A program made the position numbers and the translations under genes. Under the pieces are notes generated by a model. The model saw only the letters and a program-made list of their open reading frames with translations. It was not told the origin of the DNA and searched no databases. From contig JAOAPG010000246.1 of assembly GCA_025462785.1 (NCBI GenBank), forward strand, positions 1 through 16,769: a stretch of 16,769 nucleotides of DNA, read 5' to 3'. Source of the DNA: Acidobacteriaceae bacterium (GTDB lineage Bacteria; Acidobacteriota; Terriglobia; Terriglobales; Acidobacteriaceae). Of this stretch, positions 1 to 6,722 are shown piece by piece (the stretch's first letter is position 1; every line of letters begins with the position of its first letter).

Positions 1-195
1 TTCGTCGTTGGTCCTAGGTCGCAGGCCATCGAAAACAATGCCGTCACATCTTTCGGGTGAAACGAAAGTGAATCAATGGAAAGCTTCTGACGGGAAAGCC
101 CAACGACGGAAGGCCCATGACCAAGGACGCTTCCACCAACGCTTTTCATCATAGGGAAGGGTCTAACCGCCGTCAAACCTCGCGTCTGCTCGCTC

Positions 196-204
196 TGCTA
201 CAAT
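196..204 (+). promoter_or_regulatory. Probable extended -10 promoter for argS
   Basis: TGCTACAAT matches the extended -10 pattern TGnTATAAT with one mismatch in the hexamer. No good -35 is seen 16-18 bp upstream, which is tolerable for an extended -10 element. Transcription would begin near 211, giving a leader of about 38 nt before the TTG start. This would exclude the structured stretch at 3-128 from the argS transcript made here. The call rests on pattern only. Confidence 0.4.
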
Positions 205-238
205 CACTTTTTTCTTCAATAGCTTAGAAGGATTGTTC

Positions 239-242
239 GAGG
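239..242 (+). promoter_or_regulatory. Ribosome binding site fixing the TTG start of argS
   Basis: GAGG lies 6 nt before the TTG at 249. In this frame a TAG stop at 225-227 closes the upstream side, and no ATG or GTG lies between it and the start of conserved ArgS sequence. The TTG is therefore the only reasonable initiator. Confidence 0.55.
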
Positions 243-248
243 CCCTAC

Positions 249-2222
249 TTGTATCGTTATCTGGAAAATCGACTTGCCCATCACGTGCGCGAATTCCTGC
301 GCCGGACCTACGACGTCGAATTGCCTAAGATCGTCATTGAACAGCCTCCTCGCGTCGAATTAGGTGAGTACGCGCTGCCATTAGCTTTCGAGTTGGCGAA
401 ACGTCTTCGGAAAGCTCCCCGCAAAATTGCGGAGGAGATTGTCGCCGGCATCGGTCCCGTCGAAGGCTTTGAAAAGCTTGAACTTGCAGGCGCGGGATAC
501 ATCAACGCCCGAGTCAACCGTGAAGCATTAGCCGAAGCACTCGCTTCCAACACCGAGCCGCCTGCAGAAACGCAGCCAGGCAAGGTTCTGGTCGAGCACT
601 CCAGCATTAACCCCAACAAAGCTGCGCACATCGGGCACCTGCGCAACGCCATTCTTGGGGACACATTCGTCCGTCTGCTGAAAGCTGCTGGACGCGAAGT
701 AGATGTGCAGAACTACATCGACAACACCGGCGTGCAAGTTGCTGATGTGGTTGTCGGTTTCCTGCATCTCGAAAAGAAATCGCGCGCTGAAATCGAACAA
801 CTTGCCAGTCAGCCGCGCTTCGATTATTACTGCTGGGATCTTTACGCGCGAGCATCGCAGTGGTACGCGGAAGACAAGCAGAATCTGGAAGTTCGGCGGC
901 AAACGCTGCACGCCATTGAAGAAGGCGGAAACGAAACCGCCGCTCTTGCAGATCTGATTTCGGTAGCTGTCTTGCGCCGTCATCTTGAAACCATGGACCG
1001 GCTCGACATCGAATACGATTTCCTGCCGCGCGAGAGTGAAATTCTGCACCTGCATTTCTGGGACGCCGCCTTCACCAAACTCAAAGAGGCCGGCGTGCTT
1101 GTCTATGAAAATGAAGGGAAGAACAAAGGCTGCTGGGTGATGCGGAGGAGAAATTCAACCACAGAGGTCACTGGGACAGAGGAAGCGGACAAAGAATCCA
1201 TTGCAGAAGAAGATCAGAAAGTTATCGTCCGCTCCAACGGAACCGTTGGATATGTCGGCAAAGACATCGCTTATCACATGTGGAAGTTCGGCCTTCTCGG
1301 TCGTGACTTCGGATATCGCGAGTTCTATCGCTATCCGAATCAGCATGATTGCTGGATTTCAACCACCGACGGAGTTCCAGATCACCCGCATTTCGGTGAT
1401 GTTGCTGAGATTTATAACGTAATCGACACGCGCCAGGCCGAAGCGCAAAACGCAGTGATCGAGGCATTACGCGCGCTCGGGCACAATGAGGCAGCGGATC
1501 GCTATACGCACTTCTCTTACGAGATGGTTGCGCTCACGCCGCGCTGCGCCGCTGAAATGGGATATCAGCTTTCCGATGAAGATAAGACTCGATCCTACAT
1601 TGAAGTTTCAGGCCGCAAAGGCTTTGGAGTTAAAGCCGACGACCTGATCGATACGCTGATTGCGTCGGCGAAAAAAGAAGTCGACGGCCGTCATCCACAG
1701 TTGAGCGATGCTGAGCGAACCACCATAGCGACTCAAATCGCCGTCGGCGCGCTGCGTTACTTCATGCTCAAGTTCACCAAGCAGTCGGTGATTGCGTTCG
1801 ATTTCAAAGAAGCGTTGAGTTTCGAAGGAGAAACGGGACCGTACGCGCAATACGCAGTCGTGCGAGCAACGAATATTTTTCGTAAAGGCGGAATCGATCC
1901 CGATGATTTTTCACTTGCTGGCATCGATTTCGCGCACTACCTCAGCGGACAAGATCGAAACGAAATATGGGAGCTTTGGCTGGCTGCTTCGAAAACTTCT
2001 TACATCATCGATCAGAGCATTGCGACCACTGAGCCGGCTTATCTCGCCAAGCACGCGTTTCAGTTGGCGCAATTATTTAATTCGTTCTATCACAGCTACC
2101 CAATCCTCAGTGAAGCCGACGAGAGCCGGAAGAGATTCCTGCTCGCAACCGTCGCAGTGGTCCGCCGTGAACTGACGCGAGTTCTTTCCGTGATGGGAAT
2201 CAAAGTTCCAGCCGCGATGTAG
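249..2222 (+). CDS. argS: Arginyl-tRNA synthetase
   Basis: Class I aminoacyl-tRNA synthetase that charges tRNA-Arg with arginine in the cytoplasm using ATP. The 657-residue product has the ArgS-type N-terminal domain (about 1-105) and then the catalytic Rossmann fold with HIGH at residues 127-130 inside SSINPNKAAHIGHLRNAILG. SGRKGFGVKADDLID around 454-468 stands where the KMSKS loop is expected, in the degenerate form usual for ArgS. The C-terminal alpha-helical anticodon-binding (DALR) domain runs from about 530, with the typical EGETGPYAQYA stretch at its start. The protein is longer than common bacterial ArgS (about 550-590 residues), partly because of a polar segment at residues 302-322 that looks repeat-derived (see findings). 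It starts at TTG, preceded by GAGG at 6 nt. It appears monocistronic, since the next plus-strand gene is 297 bp away. Identity is very secure. Confidence 0.97.
   Translation: MYRYLENRLAHHVREFLRRTYDVELPKIVIEQPPRVELGEYALPLAFELAKRLRKAPRKIAEEIVAGIGPVEGFEKLELAGAGYINARVNREALAEALASNTEPPAETQPGKVLVEHSSINPNKAAHIGHLRNAILGDTFVRLLKAAGREVDVQNYIDNTGVQVADVVVGFLHLEKKSRAEIEQLASQPRFDYYCWDLYARASQWYAEDKQNLEVRRQTLHAIEEGGNETAALADLISVAVLRRHLETMDRLDIEYDFLPRESEILHLHFWDAAFTKLKEAGVLVYENEGKNKGCWVMRRRNSTTEVTGTEEADKESIAEEDQKVIVRSNGTVGYVGKDIAYHMWKFGLLGRDFGYREFYRYPNQHDCWISTTDGVPDHPHFGDVAEIYNVIDTRQAEAQNAVIEALRALGHNEAADRYTHFSYEMVALTPRCAAEMGYQLSDEDKTRSYIEVSGRKGFGVKADDLIDTLIASAKKEVDGRHPQLSDAERTTIATQIAVGALRYFMLKFTKQSVIAFDFKEALSFEGETGPYAQYAVVRATNIFRKGGIDPDDFSLAGIDFAHYLSGQDRNEIWELWLAASKTSYIIDQSIATTEPAYLAKHAFQLAQLFNSFYHSYPILSEADESRKRFLLATVAVVRRELTRVLSVMGIKVPAAM
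1154..1184 (+). repeat. CACAGAGG-type repeat fragment inside argS
   Basis: This stretch contains AACCACAGAGGTCAC and then GGGACAGAGGAA. It resembles the degenerate CACAGAGG-unit intergenic repeat I recall from Acidobacteria and several other bacterial phyla. Here it lies in frame within argS and encodes part of a polar Thr/Glu-rich loop between conserved GCWVM and VIVRSNGTVGYVGKDIAY. The repeat identity is from memory, without a search. The unit is not seen elsewhere in the window. Confidence 0.45.
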
Positions 2223-2519
2223 GTGTCCGGTGTGCTTATGTTTTAGATATAGTTAGCGTGTGGTCTATTGCAGATCCGTAGACGGATTGAATTGTCGAGG
2301 TGGCGCTTTCTCGGGTTGTCCGGCCCTAGGTCGCCGCCTGTGGGCTTCGCAGGCGCGATGGCGGGCCATTCCAGATTACCTTTTGGCCAGCGAAGACCGG
2401 GTGGCGAGCGGCTGACGTGTTTTCAATCATTTAACTCTCCTGGACTCTCGTAACCTCTCCCGAATGCGACGAAAGCTCAAAACGTGCATCGAACTAAGTG
2501 GAAGAATCGAGGATTCACC
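2223..2519. other. Intergenic region between argS and a small secreted protein gene
   Basis: No supported gene. A 61-codon open frame at 2268-2453 has no ribosome binding site and no protein-like character. A 6-bp stem, CGCCTG/CAGGCG at 2335-2355 with a 9-nt loop, is followed by no T-run, so it is not a clear terminator for argS. A second, 5-bp GGCCA/TGGCC stem lies at 2364-2388. No convincing promoter for the next gene was found. Confidence 0.5.
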
Positions 2520-2948
2520 ATGAGACGGTTCGCATTTTTGGCAATTCTGTTGGCATTATTCAGCACGATCGCTTTTGCAGCTCCGAAAGTTTCGAAAGAC
2601 GTCCCGCCGCTTACGAAGACTCTGCGGAACGCGCGTTTTGTTTACGTCACCAGCTACGATGGAGATGAATTCAATCCGAATCTTCTCCCCGAAGATCGGG
2701 ACGCGATTACGTCCGTGCAAGATGCCATTCAGAAGTGGAAAAAGCTCATTCTCGTCTACAAACCTGACGACGCTGACATCATTCTCAGGGTGCAGGGGCG
2801 TCCGTCGGAAGATGTCTTGGCCGTTTATGACGCACACCAGGACAGTGGTCAGTATCTATGGCGTGTAATGGGACGTAGTGGATTGCAGAGGGGTGAGACG
2901 CCACTACTTACAGAATTCGAGCAGGCGTTTGAGAAGACGCAGAAATAA
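2520..2948 (+). CDS. Small secreted protein, function unknown
   Basis: The 142-residue product has a clear Sec signal peptide: MRR, a hydrophobic core at about 4-18, and a likely cleavage after AFA at 18-20. The mature part is soluble, with TLRNARFVYVTSYDGD near 34-49, DADIILRVQGR near 84-94 and a charged LLTEFEQAFEKTQK tail. The layout (exported, a strand reading ADIILRV, then an LWR segment and a charged helical end) resembles small exported proteins of Acidobacteria that have no assigned role, a resemblance drawn from memory. The ATG at 2520 is preferred over an in-frame upstream ATG at 2484, because GAGG at 2509-2512 lies 7 nt before it and the signal peptide then starts at residue 1. The gene converges on the minus-strand gene ending at 3080. 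I assign no function. Confidence 0.82.
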   Translation: MRRFAFLAILLALFSTIAFAAPKVSKDVPPLTKTLRNARFVYVTSYDGDEFNPNLLPEDRDAITSVQDAIQKWKKLILVYKPDDADIILRVQGRPSEDVLAVYDAHQDSGQYLWRVMGRSGLQRGETPLLTEFEQAFEKTQK

Positions 2949-3000
2949 TGGCATGAAGCCCGGCGTTCGCTTCGCGATAGGACGGGGCACCCGCCCGGAA

Positions 3001-3035
3001 AGCAGGCGCTAGGCTTTAGGCGTTGGGCTTTAGGG
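3001..3035. repeat. TTAGGC-type intergenic repeat, copy 1
   Basis: Tandem degenerate units of the form GGC(G/T)(C/T)TAGG, including GCAGGCGCTAGGCTTTAGG at 3002-3020 and GGGCTTTAGG at 3026-3035. Positions 3002-3020 match 3347-3365 at 18 of 19 bases. It lies between the convergent genes ending at 2948 and 3080. Repeats of this type are common between genes in acidobacterial genomes, as I recall; their role is unknown. Confidence 0.65.
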
Positions 3036-3079
3036 AAAAGCGGACAGCCGAGGCAGCTGTCGCCACGTGAGCAAGGCGA

Positions 3080-3298
3080 TTAGGTGCGACCACCTCGACC
3101 CGCGATCATCATGCCTGCACCGACCACCACCAATGCAATGCTGACGCCCTGCGGAACTTTGTCTTCGTGATGAGTAGTGACTCCGAGATGGACGTCTCCT
3201 ACGTCAGCGCCGTGATGTTCTGAATGGGGTACGGGAACAAAGAACGAGAGAATTCCTAGCACGAGAACGACCAGTCCAATTCCGAACAAAGGCTTCAT
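3080..3298 (-). CDS. Small two-helix membrane protein with His-rich loop
   Basis: The 72-residue product has two hydrophobic segments, about residues 4-22 and 51-67, so it is predicted to be an inner-membrane hairpin. The loop between them (about 23-50) carries six histidines (25, 28, 29, 37, 43, 44) plus several acidic residues, which could bind metal or act as a pH-sensitive patch; that is inference. The start is supported by CCCTCC at 3302-3307 on the plus strand, read as GGAGGG on the coding strand, 3 nt before the ATG. The overall shape recalls DUF3185-like small membrane proteins, but I cannot assign it. It lies downstream of pepA on the same strand, separated by a 25-bp-arm hairpin, so it may be transcribed separately. 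Short conserved proteins of this kind occur in Acidobacteria as I recall them. Confidence 0.72.
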   Translation of the reverse strand: MKPLFGIGLVVLVLGILSFFVPVPHSEHHGADVGDVHLGVTTHHEDKVPQGVSIALVVVGAGMMIAGRGGRT

Positions 3299-3301
3299 AG
3301 A

Positions 3302-3307
3302 CCCTCC
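3302..3307 (-). promoter_or_regulatory. Ribosome binding site of the 72-residue membrane protein gene
   Basis: On the coding strand this reads GGAGGG, ending 3 nt before the ATG at 3298-3296. It is a strong match to the anti-Shine-Dalgarno and supports translation of this short gene. Confidence 0.6.
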
Positions 3308-3335
3308 AGTGAGCGCACTTCAGATGCGAGAAGCA

Positions 3336-3404
3336 GGCTTTAGGCTGCAGGCGCTAGGCTCTAGGAAACAGATGCGCAAAGCCTAACGCCGAGAGCCTAA
3401 AGCC
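3336..3404. repeat. Inverted pair of TTAGGC-type repeats forming a long hairpin
   Basis: The arm at 3336-3360 (beginning GGCTTTAGGCT) and the arm at 3380-3404 (ending AGCCTAAAGCC) are complementary at 21 of 25 positions. One further pair can be G-U, and the loop is 19 nt. On the minus strand the structure begins 12 nt after the pepA stop codon, so it could terminate or stabilise pepA mRNA, but no U-run follows it in the pepA direction. The same sequence type occurs in direct orientation at 3001-3035. Confidence 0.7.
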
Positions 3405-3415
3405 CGGACCCTGCT

Positions 3416-4936
3416 TTATTCAGCAAAGTCTCGCGCGAACTCGACTAGGCTTCGCACTGCTATTCCTGATGGGCCCTTTGCCATCCATGGTTTGTTCTCC
3501 TCGGTCCATGCTGTTCCTGCTATATCGAGATGCATCCACGGGGTGTCTTCGGCGAATTCTTTCAGGAACATTGCGGCTGTGATTGCTCCGCCCCAACGTC
3601 CGCCGGAGTTGATGATATCGGCTATGCCTGAGCGAATGCTCTCTTTGTATTCTTCATCGAGCGGCATGCGCCAGAATTTCTCTCCTGCTTTTGCCAATGC
3701 TTTGGTGAAACGCTCATACATCTTGTCGTCACTGGCGAAGACGCCGGCGTTGACGTATCCGAGCGCCACTACAACTGCGCCAGTCAGAGTAGCCGCATCG
3801 ATCAAATGCGTGCAGCCGAGTTGACGCGCGTAGTAGAGACCATCGGCGAGGACCAAACGTCCTTCAGCGTCGGTGTTGATGATCTCAATCGATTTGCCGG
3901 ACATTGCGATCTGCACGTCGCCAGGTTTCTGCGCTTTACCAGATGGCATGTTTTCCGTCGCGCAAATGATGGCGGTGACTTTCACTTTGGGCTTGAGCAG
4001 AGCTATGCCGCGCATCGCTCCGATCATGGCGGCGCCTCCTGCCATGTCGTATTTCATTTTTTCCATGCCGTCAGCTGGTTTGATTGAAATTCCGCCGGTG
4101 TCGAATGTCACGCCTTTTCCAACTAAACCGAGAACTGGCTTTTCCGGAGCGCCCGCGGGCTCGTAACGCAGAACGATGAGTGCGGGTGGCTCATCGGAGC
4201 CTTGAGCCACACTCCAGAATGCACCCATCTTGAGTTCTTTGATTTTGTCGGGGCCGAAAACCTCGCACTTCAATCCGACTTCTTCCGCCATTTTGCGGGC
4301 ACGCTCGGCGAGCATGGTAGGAGTCATGCGGTTGCCGGGCTCGTTCACCAGTTCACGGGTGAAATTCTGCGACTCGCCTATAATGCGTCCCTCGTCCAGT
4401 GCCTGTTGCAAACGCGCTTGGTCTCCGCGAGCCACGACCGTCAGTGCATCAATCTGCTGGTCCTTGCGATCGCTCTTATATGTATCGGGATCGAAGTTGC
4501 CGACGAACGCTCCTTCAATGATCGACTTCACCGCATCGCTGTCTGTGAGAACGCCTTCCGGCGCTACAAAAGCGAAGCTGCGAATTCCCTTTGGCTTGAG
4601 GAAACGCGCGGCGGTTCCGGCCAGCTTGCGCAGTTCGACTGATGTAAAGGTCTTAGCTTTGCCGCCGCCAATCACGAGTAGCCGCTTAGCCTTAAGTTTC
4701 GCGGGCTTGTGCAGCAAATTGGTTTCGGCGAGCTTTCCGGCGATTTCGCCGCTGGCGATGACATCCTTGGCGGCGTCTTTTATAGCCGCATCACTGGTTG
4801 CAAGGGAAATTTCGGGCTTGTCCTTCGCACTGTTCTTATGCGGTCCATTTTTTGGAGCTGCCTGATCAAGAGCGACGACAACGAGACATTCAGTTTCTAC
4901 ATCAGCGGGATTGGCAAGAGAGAGAATTGTTTTCAT
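3416..4936 (-). CDS. pepA: Cytosolic leucyl aminopeptidase (M17 family)
   Basis: Zinc- or manganese-dependent aminopeptidase that removes N-terminal residues, leucine preferred, from peptides in the cytoplasm. Counting from the ATG at 4936 (506 residues), the M17 metal ligands are all present: K274 and D279 in GKGVTFDTGG, D297 in KYDMAGG, and D356 and E358 in the signature NTDAEGRL. K286 and R360 match the catalytic Lys and bicarbonate-binding Arg of E. coli PepA; every position is offset by 4 from E. coli, which supports this start. The N-terminal macro-like domain covers about 1-170, followed by the catalytic domain. An in-frame ATG at 4954 would add MILKLP; neither start has a clear Shine-Dalgarno. 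E. coli PepA also binds DNA in Xer recombination and carAB control; whether that applies here cannot be read from the sequence. The gene is divergent from the symporter gene at 5122 across about 185 bp. Confidence 0.96.
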   Translation of the reverse strand: MKTILSLANPADVETECLVVVALDQAAPKNGPHKNSAKDKPEISLATSDAAIKDAAKDVIASGEIAGKLAETNLLHKPAKLKAKRLLVIGGGKAKTFTSVELRKLAGTAARFLKPKGIRSFAFVAPEGVLTDSDAVKSIIEGAFVGNFDPDTYKSDRKDQQIDALTVVARGDQARLQQALDEGRIIGESQNFTRELVNEPGNRMTPTMLAERARKMAEEVGLKCEVFGPDKIKELKMGAFWSVAQGSDEPPALIVLRYEPAGAPEKPVLGLVGKGVTFDTGGISIKPADGMEKMKYDMAGGAAMIGAMRGIALLKPKVKVTAIICATENMPSGKAQKPGDVQIAMSGKSIEIINTDAEGRLVLADGLYYARQLGCTHLIDAATLTGAVVVALGYVNAGVFASDDKMYERFTKALAKAGEKFWRMPLDEEYKESIRSGIADIINSGGRWGGAITAAMFLKEFAEDTPWMHLDIAGTAWTEENKPWMAKGPSGIAVRSLVEFARDFAE

Positions 4937-4986
4937 GGGTAGTTTAAGTATCATCGGGAAACAGGGAAGTGTGCAAGGGCGCGACT

Positions 4987-5014
4987 ATTGTTGGTGCTGG
5001 TCTGATCGACACAA
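4987..5014 (-). promoter_or_regulatory. Weak candidate promoter for pepA
   Basis: On the minus strand TTGTGT (5014-5009) is followed after 16 nt by AACAAT (4992-4987). These match the -35 and -10 consensus at 3 and 4 of 6 positions. The position, about 50 nt before the pepA start, is plausible in the divergent pepA/symporter intergenic region. The match is poor enough to be chance. Confidence 0.2.
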
Positions 5015-5111
5015 GATTCAGCTTCCCATCATTGCGCCGTTAGTGTACGATCCAGCCGAATTTCTGTAGCTTTGCGGTCCATTGGTTCGCGATTGAGAAT
5101 CCGATTTCCCC

Positions 5112-5119
5112 GGGAGGAG
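5112..5119 (+). promoter_or_regulatory. Strong ribosome binding site of the MHS transporter
   Basis: GGGAGGAG ends 2 nt before the ATG at 5122, with the core GGAGG 4 nt away. It is among the best Shine-Dalgarno matches in the window and fixes the start. Confidence 0.6.
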
Positions 5120-5121
5120 TT

Positions 5122-6504
5122 ATGAATAACCGCCAAGCCGCAACTGAAGCAAATATAGCGCAAGCCAAATTCAGTATGCCATTGGTGATCGCCGCCTCAT
5201 CGGTCGGGACCACTATCGAATGGTATGACTTCTATATCTACGGGAGTCTGGCGGTTTTCTTTTCGACCTTATTCTTTCCCAAGGGAAATCCGACGGCGGC
5301 GTTTTTAGCAAGTCTTGCCACCTTCGGAGCGGGCTTCGCTGTGCGACCTTTCGGCGCGATTGTTTTCGGCCGGGTGGGAGATCTGGTTGGACGCAAGTAT
5401 GCGTTTGTCGTCACCTTGACCGTGATGGGCCTCTCGACATTTTTCGTAGGACTGCTCCCCACATACGAAAAAGTGGGAGTGCTGGCGCCGATTTTGCTCG
5501 TCTTATTGCGATTGCTGCAGGGGCTCGCGCTTGGCGGCGAATATGGCGGAGCGGCCACCTACGTCGCCGAACACTCTCCGGATCACAAACGCGGCTACTA
5601 TACCGGTTACATTCAAGCGACAGCTACTCTGGGATTGCTGGTTGCGCTCGCGGTCATTTTGACTATTCGTCAATATCTGGGAGAGGCCAATTTCAAGGCG
5701 TATGGATGGAGAATTCCGTTTCTGCTCTCGGCAGTGCTGCTTAGCATTTCGCTGTACATCCGAGTTCGGCTGAAGGAATCGCCCTTATTTCAAAAACTCA
5801 AAGACCAGGGAAAATCTTCTACTCAGCCCTTGACCGACAGTCTGGGCAGTGGAAGGAATTGGAAAATGATGATGCTGGCACTTTTCGGTGCCACAGCCGG
5901 GCAGGCAGTGGTTTGGTATACCGGTCAGTTTTATTCGCTGTTTTTTCTGCAATCCATCTGCAAGGTAAATTATGTGACAGCCTACAAGGTGGTGGGCTTT
6001 TCGCTTCTGATTGCGACTCCTTTTTTCATAATCTTCGGGGCGCTCTCGGATCGCGTTGGACGGAAGGTCATCATTATGAGCGGATGCCTGATCGCAGCGC
6101 TCACTTATATCCCGATCTATGAAGGGTTGAAGACCTACTCAAACCCAGTGAATTTCGGCATGCTGCTTTTTCTGGTCACGATCCAAGTGTTATACGTGAC
6201 AATGGTTTACGGGCCGATCGCTGCGTTTCTGGTGGAATTCTTCCCGGCGAAAATCCGCTATACCTCGATGTCTTTACCGTATCACCTCGGAAATGGGGAG
6301 TTCGGAGGCTGGACTCCATTTATCGCGACGGCAATCGTGGCGTGGGCGAGCACCAGCGAAAACCCCTGGGTGCGGGCGCACGCGATTTACATGGGCCTAG
6401 TGTGGCCTATCAGTATTGCTCTCATGACGTTTGTGATTGGATCCCTTTTTGTCAAAGAGACCAGAGACGTGAAGATATGGGATGAAGTTGGTGGCCAGCA
6501 CTGA
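5122..6504 (+). CDS. MHS-family MFS transporter (metabolite:proton symporter)
   Basis: Inner-membrane secondary transporter of the major facilitator superfamily, MHS branch (relatives include KgtP, ProP and ShiA), which import carboxylates or compatible solutes with protons. The product has 460 residues and about 12 hydrophobic segments. Marks of the branch are GTTIEWYDFYIYG at 29-41, the loop 2-3 MFS motif GRVGDLVGRK at 83-92, RLLQGLALGGEYGGAATYVAEH at about 130-151, and the repeat motif ALSDRVGRK at 307-315. The charged TM1 residues E33 and D36 are retained. Length is normal for the family. The substrate cannot be read from sequence. The start has a strong Shine-Dalgarno. The porin-like gene follows on the same strand after 218 bp, so a shared substrate route across both membranes is possible but inferred. 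Confidence 0.92.
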   Translation: MNNRQAATEANIAQAKFSMPLVIAASSVGTTIEWYDFYIYGSLAVFFSTLFFPKGNPTAAFLASLATFGAGFAVRPFGAIVFGRVGDLVGRKYAFVVTLTVMGLSTFFVGLLPTYEKVGVLAPILLVLLRLLQGLALGGEYGGAATYVAEHSPDHKRGYYTGYIQATATLGLLVALAVILTIRQYLGEANFKAYGWRIPFLLSAVLLSISLYIRVRLKESPLFQKLKDQGKSSTQPLTDSLGSGRNWKMMMLALFGATAGQAVVWYTGQFYSLFFLQSICKVNYVTAYKVVGFSLLIATPFFIIFGALSDRVGRKVIIMSGCLIAALTYIPIYEGLKTYSNPVNFGMLLFLVTIQVLYVTMVYGPIAAFLVEFFPAKIRYTSMSLPYHLGNGEFGGWTPFIATAIVAWASTSENPWVRAHAIYMGLVWPISIALMTFVIGSLFVKETRDVKIWDEVGGQH

Positions 6505-6604
6505 TCCGAGACTCCTGTTTAATCCCAACTCTGTTTAAAAAGTGACTGTTGCATTGTTGTGTGCGCCCGCCCGATTAACCTGATATTCAACGTATGTTCA
6601 TCTG

Positions 6605-6614
6605 TTGTTAACAA
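6605..6614. promoter_or_regulatory. Perfect 10-bp palindrome, possible operator
   Basis: TTGTTAACAA is a perfect palindrome about 109 bp before the porin-like gene, in the 218-bp gap after the transporter. AT-rich palindromes of this size are typical of dimeric regulator sites, but one copy of 10 bp could be chance. The same gap holds a direct repeat, CTGTTTAA, at 6515-6522 and 6531-6538. I see no clear promoter in the gap; TTGAAG at 6637-6642 with GGCTAT at 6661-6666 is a weak 18-bp-spaced candidate. Confidence 0.25.
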
Positions 6615-6722
6615 TCAGCCTTTAGCATCGGCAAAATTGAAGAAATTATTTGGATTTATTGGCTATCCGGGTATGGAGCGCCGCCATCTACTATCTTCTA
6701 ATTTCATCCGTGGGGGAAAGAT

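Larger units (their letters stand above)
1..248. other. Region upstream of argS, no convincing gene
   Basis: No convincing coding region is visible. One plus-strand frame is open from the window edge to a stop near 153, and one minus-strand frame runs from an ATG at 152 off the window start. Neither has a Shine-Dalgarno or recognisable protein features. Positions 3-128 contain several complementary segments that could fold into a pseudoknotted RNA (see findings). The last 50 bp hold a likely argS promoter. Confidence 0.5.

Noticed and set aside
40..128. Possible c-di-GMP (GEMM) riboswitch, prompted by GAAACGAAAG and GGGAAAGCCC segments
   Set aside because: The order and sequence of the conserved GEMM core (GACGCAAAGCC and its partner loops) are not met, and no controlled gene follows on the same transcript because a promoter-like element intervenes.
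1..152. Minus-strand frame open from an ATG at 152 to the window edge, considered as a divergent gene
   Set aside because: About 50 codons with no ribosome site, and the complementary strand is also open for a similar length, so openness is not informative. It would need the sequence left of the window to decide.
528..1055. 175-codon minus-strand open frame inside argS
   Set aside because: It overlaps the catalytic core of argS including the HIGH motif; a shadow frame.
2335..2355. CGCCTG/CAGGCG hairpin considered as the argS terminator
   Set aside because: The stem has only 6 bp with a 9-nt loop, more than 110 bp after argS, and no T-run follows.
2268..2453. 61-codon open frame between argS and the secreted protein gene
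   Set aside because: No Shine-Dalgarno, no hydrophobic or domain-like pattern, and Arg/Gly/Pro-rich as random GC-rich DNA would be.
4230..4865. 211-codon open frame on the plus strand opposite pepA
   Set aside because: It lies wholly within pepA, whose catalytic residues are all intact. The translation is Ser/Ala/Leu-rich with no domain, and no ribosome site precedes it. It is an antisense shadow of a GC-biased gene.
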